Source: an uncultured Eubacteriales bacterium
Lineage (GTDB): Bacteria > Bacillota_A > Clostridia > Oscillospirales > Oscillospiraceae
Assembly: GCA_949742895.1 (NCBI GenBank)
Contig: CATJRT010000137.1
Coordinates: 1 to 10,870, forward strand
Direction of reading: 5' to 3'
Length of the DNA: 10,870 nucleotides
Positions 5,832 through 10,870 of this stretch are shown here, piece by piece. Both the position numbers and the translations under genes were made by a program. Positions within the stretch are counted from its first letter, which is position 1. Every line of letters starts with the position of its first letter. Under the pieces are notes generated by a model, which worked only from the letters and a program-made list of their open reading frames with translations, searched no databases and was not told where the DNA came from.

Positions 5832-6936
5832 GATGTTCCTCCAGCCCCAAATCTCCCGGCCCCTCCCAGGGTAGAAGGACCGTCACGCGATTCCCATGGC
5901 ACAGCGGGGCAAGATCCGGCTGTGGATAGGGGGAAAGCACGGCGATATGTGCATAGGCGCATTGGAGGTGGTTTCTTCCGTAGCAGCCGCAAACGGTGGA
6001 GTCCCCCTGCCCGAGGGGGGCGGACAGGATTCGTTCCAGCAGGTCCGCCAAGTCCTCCGCAGAATAAATGTCCACAGACTGGTAATCCCCCGAGACACTG
6101 TCCTGCCAGCCCGCAGTGTGGGGGACATCCTGGAGGATAAGCGCCCGGGACACGGAGGCGAACAGATCCAGCGCGGCGTCCATGCGTTCCAGGTCAATGG
6201 CCGTATCGGCGACGGATGTGGTCTCCAGCAGGAGCAGCATATCGCTGACGATGGGAAGGCCAAAATCCCGCACCATGACGGTATCCGCTTTCTCAGTCAG
6301 CTTCCAATGGATCTGACGGATGGGATCTCCCGGCACATACTCCCGGATGCGGAAGGTCTCGCTGGGGTCATATCCCGGCCTTTGGATGGAATACCGCTGG
6401 CTGTCGATTAGGAAATCCGCCGTGTCTGCCAAGGACAGCTCCACAGGGTATGTCTCCAGCCCCACCATGGCCGCACCCACGGCATCGCAGGGAAGTTTCC
6501 GGGCAAACAGGCCAAAAGTGTCCACAGACCACAGGCCGGATACTGATACCGTCAGCCTGCCGCAGTGAAAGGGCGTTACGGAAAACGTCGTTCCCGTCTC
6601 CTGTCCTGCGCCCACAGCGGTGGAAAACCCCAACGCTCCCTGCTCCCCGGTGAACAGATTGCGGGCCTGCACCTCACATCGGATAGACAGCAGGGGGAGC
6701 TTTGCGCTGTTTTGCAGGATGAGCCTGCATGGAACAGCCTCCCCGCGCCGTCGGGCAGGGGAAACCTCCAGCCGGGCCGACAGATAGGCAGGGGGCAGGA
6801 AAAGAACCGCGCCGGAGCATACCGGCAGCAAAACCACTGCCGCCAAAATGACCCGGGTTCCTCCATTGTTCTCAAACAGGTACAGACTAAGGGCGACAAG
6901 GACGATCAGCAGCCATATGAGCCTGTTTTTCCACAT
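5776..6936 (-). CDS. DUF58 domain membrane protein
   Basis: The product is 386 aa. The ATG at 6936 lies two bases after the stop of the MoxR gene, with no clear ribosome site, so translation is probably coupled. The frame is open further upstream (to 7050) but that part overlaps MoxR. Two membrane helices (about 5-21 and 28-50) are followed by a beta-rich region and the DUF58 signature REYVPGDPIRQIHWKLT (about 198-213), then VMVRDFGLP and a vWA-like C-terminal part. DUF58 proteins are almost always encoded next to MoxR ATPases, as here, and are thought to work with them in assembly or maturation of envelope or metal-binding proteins. The exact activity is not known. Confidence 0.92.
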   Translation of the reverse strand: MWKNRLIWLLIVLVALSLYLFENNGGTRVILAAVVLLPVCSGAVLFLPPAYLSARLEVSPARRRGEAVPCRLILQNSAKLPLLSIRCEVQARNLFTGEQGALGFSTAVGAGQETGTTFSVTPFHCGRLTVSVSGLWSVDTFGLFARKLPCDAVGAAMVGLETYPVELSLADTADFLIDSQRYSIQRPGYDPSETFRIREYVPGDPIRQIHWKLTEKADTVMVRDFGLPIVSDMLLLLETTSVADTAIDLERMDAALDLFASVSRALILQDVPHTAGWQDSVSGDYQSVDIYSAEDLADLLERILSAPLGQGDSTVCGCYGRNHLQCAYAHIAVLSPYPQPDLAPLCHGNRVTVLLPWEGPGDLGLEEHHVPVQHTQLTEGALSLEL

Positions 6937-6938
6937 GA

Positions 6939-7877
6939 CTATGCGATCCGGTTGGGGAGCGCGACGTCCGCCAGCAGCTCCTTCATCACCTGTGCCGCGC
7001 CGATTTTTTCCATCCGGGCCTTTTGGCTGAGCAGGACGCGGTGAGTGCATACCTCAGCGAAAACAGCCTGCACATCCTCCACGATAGTAAAATCCCTGCC
7101 GTTGAGATAGGCGCAGGCCCGGGCCATGCGGCTGACGGACAGCGCGCCCCGGGGGCTGATGCCCAGTTGGAGCAGGGGATGTTCCCGGGAGGCCATAGCC
7201 AGCCGGGTAATGTAGGAGATGATGTCCTCGTGCATAGCAACAGCGGCAGTCTCCCGCTGCATTCGGAGCAGCTCACCGCACTCCGCCACCTGCACCACCC
7301 GATCCAACGGGTTTTCTGTCTGCCGGTCCCGGATGATCTCCATCTGGCTCTCGTAGTCGGGATAGCCGATGGTAAGCTGCACCAGAAAGCGGTCCATCTG
7401 GGCATGGGGCAGGGGCTGGGTCCCCGCGGTGCCTACCTGGTTCTGGGTGGCGATCACGCAGAAGGGTTTTTGCAGCGGGTGAACCGTCCCGTCCACTGTG
7501 ACCTGCCGCTCCTCCATGGCTTCCAGAAGGGCAGACTGGGTCTTGCTGGAGGTGCGGTTGATCTCGTCGCCCAGCAGCAGGTTTGCGTCCGACACTACGC
7601 CGGGGACGTATCGGAACTGCTCCGCGTGCCTGTCATACATGGAGAACCCGACGATGTCGGAGGGGAGTACGTCCGGCGTAAACTGGACGCGGCGGTATCG
7701 CAGACCCAGGGTTCTGCTGATCGCCAGCGCCAGGGTGGTTTTGCCTACCCCAGGTACGTCGTCTAACAGGATGTGTCCATCGGCCAGCAGCGCCATAAGC
7801 GTCTTTTGAATGACCTCCCGCTTGCCGACAATGGCCTTCTCGACCTCGCTCGTGATTTTCTCAAGCGTTGGATTCAC
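6939..7877 (-). CDS. MoxR family AAA+ ATPase
   Basis: The product is 312 aa, full length for the family. It starts at a GTG (7877) with GGGGGAG six bases upstream; its first 17 bases overlap the end of the ECF gene. Walker A is PGVGKTT (42-48), Walker B LLGDEIN (101-107), sensor 1 ATQN (143-146), arginine-finger region MDRF (161-164) and sensor 2 SPRG (241-244). GTQPLPHAQMDRF is the usual MoxR motif with His in place of the common Glu. All catalytic residues are present, so it should be an active chaperone-like ATPase in the cytoplasm. It probably acts on the DUF58 and TgpA-like proteins encoded directly downstream. Confidence 0.95.
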   Translation of the reverse strand: MNPTLEKITSEVEKAIVGKREVIQKTLMALLADGHILLDDVPGVGKTTLALAISRTLGLRYRRVQFTPDVLPSDIVGFSMYDRHAEQFRYVPGVVSDANLLLGDEINRTSSKTQSALLEAMEERQVTVDGTVHPLQKPFCVIATQNQVGTAGTQPLPHAQMDRFLVQLTIGYPDYESQMEIIRDRQTENPLDRVVQVAECGELLRMQRETAAVAMHEDIISYITRLAMASREHPLLQLGISPRGALSVSRMARACAYLNGRDFTIVEDVQAVFAEVCTHRVLLSQKARMEKIGAAQVMKELLADVALPNRIA

Positions 7878-8430
7878 TGCGGTCTCCCCCTTTCCCAGAA
7901 ATTTCCCAGGCTGGGATTATCTTCGCCCGTATCAGGACAAGAATCAGGGCGGGCACGACCAGCAGATGGAGGATGATGCCGGGAACCGATTCCACAAAAT
8001 ACGCGGCGGCCCAAAGCGCAATGGAGTAGCTCTGGGCGGCAGCGGTATAGAAAACAGTCCGGGCAGCGCCGCCCGCCACTCGTCCTAACAGCATGGCGGG
8101 CACCAGGGCGCAGTAGATGTTTATGTAGATATGCTTCGTGTGGATCACCCCGATCAACAGGCCGCAAACCAAGCCGTATACGCATAACTCCGGCGCCATG
8201 TAGATCAGTTGGATCGCAGAGGGCATACCTGACAGCATACTGGAGATAACCGGCCCAGCAATCCCGCAGAACGCGCCGTAGGGCCAGCCGCAGATCAGTC
8301 CGCACAGCAGGATCGGGATGTGCATGGGGGAGAAAACCCCGCCGAGTGCGAGGGTATGGAAGGCCAGTGGAAGCACATAGCACAACGCAGTGCAGATGGA
8401 ACAGATGCAGGCTTTTTTGACGGAAGACAT
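7861..8430 (-). CDS. ECF transporter S component (substrate-binding membrane subunit), substrate unknown
   Basis: The product is 189 aa, the usual S-component size. The ATG has AGGAG eight bases upstream. About five to six hydrophobic segments are visible. The stretch FSPMHIPILLCGLICGWPYGAF with later SSMLSGMP and APELCVYGLVCGLLIG is typical of the ECF S family (PF12822-like): a loop with MHIPVLL, then Gly-rich helices and a Glu near the ligand site. S components bind vitamins, precursors or metals and share the EcfA/EcfT energy module, which is not encoded here and must be elsewhere in the genome. It is the first gene after an attenuator-like leader, so its expression, and that of the overlapping MoxR gene, is probably controlled by a small molecule or RNA event. 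Specificity cannot be read from the sequence. Confidence 0.88.
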   Translation of the reverse strand: MSSVKKACICSICTALCYVLPLAFHTLALGGVFSPMHIPILLCGLICGWPYGAFCGIAGPVISSMLSGMPSAIQLIYMAPELCVYGLVCGLLIGVIHTKHIYINIYCALVPAMLLGRVAGGAARTVFYTAAAQSYSIALWAAAYFVESVPGIILHLLVVPALILVLIRAKIIPAWEISGKGGDRSESNA

Positions 8431-8607
8431 GGCGCTCTCTCCTTAGATGAGATTCTCAACGCACAAAACACAAAAAAGGTATGCTCTTTCTCTTGGAGAA
8501 AGCGCATACCTTCCTGGTACACATAAATAAAAACGTAAAAAGTCACGGCGAATGCGAAAGGGGGAGCGCTTCAGCGCTCCGCAGCCAGCTTCATGCTGAC
8601 CATTGTT
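8431..8607 (-). promoter_or_regulatory. structured mRNA leader of the ECF-MoxR operon: candidate riboswitch or attenuator
   Basis: The expected transcript starts near 8607. Two hairpins come first: 8601-8595 with 8589-8583 (7 bp, loop ATGAA) and GGAGCGC-TGAA-GCGCTCC at 8580-8563 (7 bp). After a U-rich spacer, GTGTACC (8522-8516) can pair over an AGGAA loop with GGTATGC (8510-8504). That same GGTATGC is the 5' arm of the terminator at 8472-8510, so the two structures exclude each other. The ribosome site and ATG follow 40-50 nt later. I could not match the aptamer part to TPP, FMN, cobalamin, THF, preQ1 or T-box consensus. The pairing is seen in the sequence; the regulatory role is inferred. 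Confidence 0.65.
8472..8510 (-). terminator. intrinsic terminator inside the leader of the ECF gene
   Basis: On the minus strand GGTATGC/GCATACC (7 bp), one mismatch, then CTTTCTC/GAGAAAG (7 bp) close a CAA loop, followed at once by TTTTTT (8477-8472). It lies between promoter and start codon, about 40 nt before the ATG at 8430, so it can only act as a conditional stop for the downstream operon. Confidence 0.85.
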
Positions 8608-8613
8608 TTTTGT

Positions 8614-8643
8614 ATTGTAACAGAGTTGGGCACATACTGTCAA
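8614..8643 (-). promoter_or_regulatory. sigma-A promoter of the ECF-MoxR operon
   Basis: On the minus strand TTGACA (8643-8638, perfect -35) is followed after 18 bp by TACAAT (8619-8614), preceded by TGT, an extended -10. It starts nine bases past the stop codon of the DUF3842 gene and is the only convincing promoter for the gene block to its left. Confidence 0.85.
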
Positions 8644-8651
8644 GCGTGAGT

Positions 8652-9083
8652 TTAATCGTTTGATATTCCTATCAATGACCGTAAAGAATCCACCGCGCTT
8701 TTGACCAGTATACCAGTACTCGTATCCTGCACTCCCGCGACAGTGGTAGCGCATCGTTCAACAGGGATGAGGATTCGTGCAGCTCTGCTCTGTCCCACAG
8801 CCACAGCCATTGCTGGCGTAATCTCGCCCAGCAGGGCATCGGCAATCACAATTCCAATTGGCCCCATAATGACATCAGTTCGGCGGCAGGCCACCACAAC
8901 AGCGTTTTCGCCTGTAGCCGCATGATCCGCCCCCGCTTTTATCATGGCGGACGTCGCGGCGCCGTTGGTTCCCACCGCGGTGACAACTGCATTTGGTACG
9001 CCCCTTTTGACTGCGGCAACCAGCTGCTTGCCAATACCCCCTCCCTGGGCGTCGATCACAACGATATGTACGGCCTTATCCAT
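8652..9083 (-). CDS. DUF3842 family protein
   Basis: The product is 143 aa. The ATG at 9083 has GAGGGG seven bases upstream. The sequence follows the DUF3842 pattern throughout: VVIDAQGGGIGKQLV at the start (glycine-rich nucleotide-binding-like loop), AVGTNGAATSAMIKAGADHAATGENA, then GPIGIVIADALLGEITPAMA and a C-terminal ILIPVERC. The family is short, cytoplasmic and of unknown function, common in Clostridia. The gene has its own promoter (9113-9141) and ends just before the promoter of the ECF operon, so it is probably a separate unit unless transcription reads through. Confidence 0.9.
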   Translation of the reverse strand: MDKAVHIVVIDAQGGGIGKQLVAAVKRGVPNAVVTAVGTNGAATSAMIKAGADHAATGENAVVVACRRTDVIMGPIGIVIADALLGEITPAMAVAVGQSRAARILIPVERCATTVAGVQDTSTGILVKSAVDSLRSLIGISND

Positions 9084-9112
9084 CGGTTATCCCCTCGCTC
9101 CATTTTCGTATT

Positions 9113-9141
9113 ATCATACCATAGGGCACACGCAAATTCAA
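9113..9141 (-). promoter_or_regulatory. probable promoter of the DUF3842 gene
   Basis: On the minus strand TTGAAT (9141-9136), a 17-bp spacer and TATGAT (9118-9113) with TGG directly before it form a sigma-A-type promoter with an extended -10. The -10 ends about 30 bases before the start codon at 9083. Confidence 0.65.
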
Positions 9142-9159
9142 GAATCAGCAGAGAAGAAA

Positions 9160-9198
9160 TCATTCCAAAATACCGATGTACCCAAAATCCTTGGTCAT
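9160..9198 (-). CDS. 12-residue ORF coupled to the methyltransferase: micropeptide or start of a lost gene
   Basis: MTKDFGYIGILE begins at an ATG that overlaps the methyltransferase stop (ATGA) and has GGAGGAG three bases upstream, a textbook coupled start. The frame ends after 12 codons. The DNA beyond it carries the promoter of the next gene. The strong initiation site with almost no coding sequence suggests that a longer gene once followed and was deleted. A real micropeptide cannot be excluded. Confidence 0.3.
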   Translation of the reverse strand: MTKDFGYIGILE

Positions 9199-9782
9199 AT
9201 TCTCCTCCTGCCTGACACCACATATTTCTCCTCGCTGGCCATAGCTACCTCCACCTGGAACCACGGCGCAAACAGCTCCGCCAGTTCCCCGGGCGGCAGC
9301 ATTTCCCTCGAAACATCGTCCGCCCTGCCAGCATGATGGCGGCGCAGGGCGTCCAGCCCCATACCGTGAGCTACCACCAGCCGTCCATTGGGCTTCGTCC
9401 ACCGGGCCAGACATCCCACCAGCCGCTTCGGATTCTCAAAATGGGGGAACGCATTGTACACCACACAGCAATCGCATTGCCGGTGGACCGGCAGCGTTTC
9501 AATATCGCCGCAAATCACCTCCACCCGGGAATCATGAAGCTTGGCAGCGGCAATCCGGGTCATTTCGGTGGACAGATCCACTCCAATTACCCGAATCACG
9601 CCGCGCTCCAGGTAATAGGGAAACAAGACTCCCGTACCGCAGGCCACATCCAGCACCGAGACGTGTTCACACACACCGGCAGCATCAAGGATAAAACCAA
9701 TCTTGCCGTCATCGGTTACCATGTGCTCGTCCCAGTCTGGGGCCAAACGGTCAAAATAAGCGGCAACTTCTTTTTTATTCAT
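9195..9782 (-). CDS. class I SAM-dependent methyltransferase
   Basis: The product is 195 aa. The ATG at 9782 has GAGGG six bases upstream. The N-terminus MNKKEVAAYFDRLAPDWDEHM is the usual helix of this small methyltransferase type. Motif I is VLDVACGTG (43-51), the acidic residue at the end of strand 2 is Asp69 (VIGVDLS), and GDIETLP (92-98) and VVYNAFPHF (about 107-115) follow as motifs III and IV. The Rossmann core is complete. No targeting domain is present, so a small-molecule or metabolite substrate is likelier than DNA, but it cannot be named. It lies between coding scraps of an apparent former operon and is one of few intact genes there. Confidence 0.9.
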   Translation of the reverse strand: MNKKEVAAYFDRLAPDWDEHMVTDDGKIGFILDAAGVCEHVSVLDVACGTGVLFPYYLERGVIRVIGVDLSTEMTRIAAAKLHDSRVEVICGDIETLPVHRQCDCCVVYNAFPHFENPKRLVGCLARWTKPNGRLVVAHGMGLDALRRHHAGRADDVSREMLPPGELAELFAPWFQVEVAMASEEKYVVSGRRRI

Positions 9783-9784
9783 TT

Positions 9785-9862
9785 CTATCCCTCAATTCCT
9801 ACAGCAATCAGCTCGGAAAAGCCAAGGCTGGCGCAAAAATATCTCAGCCATTTATGCCTGTG
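9785..9862 (-). pseudogene. C-terminal scrap of a gene once upstream of the methyltransferase
   Basis: A 25-codon open stretch (ends WLRYFCASLGF SELIAVGIEG, then TAG at 9787-9785) stops two bases before the methyltransferase ATG, and its last codons form the ribosome site. It has no start codon in frame and begins after a stop. The composition is protein-like and the spacing is typical of an operon tail, so it may be the end of a deleted gene. This is weak evidence. Confidence 0.25.
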
Positions 9863-9999
9863 CTAATTTCACGAACATCTGCTTACTGGTGGGTGCAGCC
9901 GTTCTATTTGTCATTTCAGTACCGCCCCACCTTTATGCTCGTCTGGCAATAGTTATCGTTTGCACCAGCGTCTGCAAAGAAAAGAACCGCCACCTCCAC
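9852..9999 (-). other. two tiny ORFs after DUF6076, possibly remnants of transposon accessory genes
   Basis: A GTG at 9999 (GAGGGG nine bases upstream, overlapping the DUF6076 stop) opens a 27-codon frame containing VLFFADAGANDNYC and ending in IKVGRY (stop 9916-9918). One base further, an ATG at 9914 opens MTNRTAAPTSKQMFVKLAQA (stop 9852-9854). The second start resembles the beginning of TnpW-type small transposon proteins, cut off after about 15 residues. Coupled spacing supports translation. The identity of both is a guess. No other gene is visible between 9783 and 10013. Confidence 0.3.
9960..9983 (-). repeat. 24-bp dispersed repeat, copy 2 (partner at 434-457)
   Basis: This copy differs from 434-457 at two positions, 9.5 kb away in the same orientation. 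Here it lies inside the intact 27-codon frame that follows the DUF6076 gene. Confidence 0.5.
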
Positions 10000-10013
10000 G
10001 GCTTGTAGCCCCC

Positions 10014-10870
10014 TCACAGCTCCGCCAGTCTGCGCTTCAGCTCCTCGTCCGTCAGCTCACCGCGCTCAGACCGGGCCACCAAATCTTGGGCCGCTGCCAC
10101 AGCGGCGTTCCATTCACCTGCGCTGATTTTACCCCTCTGCTTTCTGACCTTCAGACGATTGTAGGTTCGGTCGTATTCCTTCTGCGCCGGGGTTCGGTTT
10201 GCCTTGCCCTGTGCCTCCTTGCGGTGCGCACCTACCTTCCGGCAGGTGCGTTCGGTCTCGCCTGGGGCAATGTTGTTGCAGTAGCAGGTGTTATATCCCG
10301 CCGTCAACAGAAAGTACCGTCCACAGTTATGACAGCGGCGCGGCGCGTTTCCTATAGCGAGTCCCCGGTAAAACTCGGTTCGAAGAAAATCCGTCAGACT
10401 GCTGAATGTGGCCTTCTCCGCGATAAAAATTTTCCCCTCCTCTGTGGGATGCATCATAGGGACAAAGTTCACTTCCATGGGAAAGCTCTGCTCAAAATCT
10501 TCATTGAAAAGCCGTGCGCCAGCAAAAATCATCTGGCTATAAAAGTCGGCGTATGCTTCTGCGTATGCATCACTGTTCCTCCGCTCCAGTGGTTCAAAAT
10601 ACCGTTCCGTCATCCCGTGTACCTGTCCACGAAAGTCAAGAAGCCTATCTGCGAAGCGGGCCAGCTCAGTCAGCATCCCTTGGTATACCGCACGTCCCTC
10701 CGAATTCGGATCCTGTACCTGTGCCCATTTTTCCGAATCTGCCATCAACCGTTGGAAGGTGTGATAGTTGGCCTCCTTGTCCATGTTCAAATCCCGGTAG
10801 ACAGGCAGTGTAAATACGAGATCCCAGACAGCGTTCAGCCTTTCCTGTGCAAAGGCTGCGGCGCTGTCTG
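10014..10870 (-). CDS. DUF6076 domain-containing protein (5' end outside the window)
   Basis: The frame is open from the stop at 10014-10016 to the right edge without interruption (285 codons visible). The TTG at 10790 is therefore not the real start; the protein continues upstream through VWDLVFTLPVYRDLNMDK. The C-terminal half carries a Cys-rich zinc-ribbon-like motif: CHNCGRYF, then CYCN and TCRKVGAHR, matching the DUF6076 pattern. A strongly basic, Lys/Arg/Gln-rich segment (YNRLKVRKQRGKIS) and an acidic tail (GELTDEELKRRLAEL) end the protein. DUF6076 genes are frequent in integrative and conjugative elements of Clostridia. The function is unknown; a nucleic-acid-binding role is plausible from the zinc motif and charge. 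Confidence 0.85.
   Translation of the reverse strand, partial: DSAAAFAQERLNAVWDLVFTLPVYRDLNMDKEANYHTFQRLMADSEKWAQVQDPNSEGRAVYQGMLTELARFADRLLDFRGQVHGMTERYFEPLERRNSDAYAEAYADFYSQMIFAGARLFNEDFEQSFPMEVNFVPMMHPTEEGKIFIAEKATFSSLTDFLRTEFYRGLAIGNAPRRCHNCGRYFLLTAGYNTCYCNNIAPGETERTCRKVGAHRKEAQGKANRTPAQKEYDRTYNRLKVRKQRGKISAGEWNAAVAAAQDLVARSERGELTDEELKRRLAEL

Noticed and set aside
6937..7050. Longer start for the DUF58 protein
   Set aside because: The 38 extra residues are Pro/Gly/Arg-rich and lie wholly within the MoxR coding sequence; the ATG at 6936 sits directly before the membrane helix.
8574..8607. Short leader peptide MVSMKLAAER within the ECF leader as the basis of attenuation
   Set aside because: No ribosome site before its ATG and no run of a single regulatory codon; the hairpin-based antiterminator explains the leader better.

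Overview
The window looks like a gut-type Clostridia genome, most likely Oscillospiraceae (Flavonifractor/Lawsonibacter-like). This is inferred from GC-rich coding DNA, strong AGGAGG-type ribosome sites, and the family mix (DUF3842, DUF6076, ECF S component, LysM and InlB-repeat surface proteins). No taxonomic search was possible. Every convincing gene lies on the minus strand, so transcription runs from right to left.

Left edge (1-697): an intrinsic terminator (44-84), then the terminator-like hairpin of a tRNA gene (160-192), then a 45-bp piece that is exactly the 3' half of a tRNA-Thr(GGU), from the anticodon loop to CCA (198-242). The 5' half is missing. This is the expected distal attachment site of an integrative element that lies to the right. 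Repeats suggestive of integrase arm sites follow (283-347). Next is a decayed stretch that holds the read-through remnant of a kinase domain.

Centre (698-8643): one likely transcription unit, starting at a good sigma-A promoter with an extended -10 (8614-8643). A leader of about 180 nt follows, with two hairpins and a competing antiterminator/terminator pair just before the first gene. The order is: ECF transporter S component, MoxR AAA+ ATPase, DUF58 protein, TgpA-like membrane protein without a transglutaminase domain, lipoprotein with two InlB B-repeats and a possible substrate-binding-protein C-terminal lobe, and a secreted LysM protein built on a 5'-nucleotidase fold with its metal ligands lost. 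The first five genes overlap or lie within 14 nt of each other. A broken kinase-like gene (stop codon in its Walker A motif) follows. The block looks like an attenuation-controlled envelope system whose exported parts bind rather than catalyse; this is the best candidate for something undescribed.

Right part (8652-10870): a DUF3842 gene with its own promoter, a small SAM methyltransferase sitting between scraps of lost neighbours, two tiny ORFs, and the C-terminal part of a DUF6076 protein that runs off the right edge. DUF6076 genes are common in clostridial mobile elements, which fits the att site at the left. No integrase, transposase, relaxase, rRNA or CRISPR array is visible in the window.
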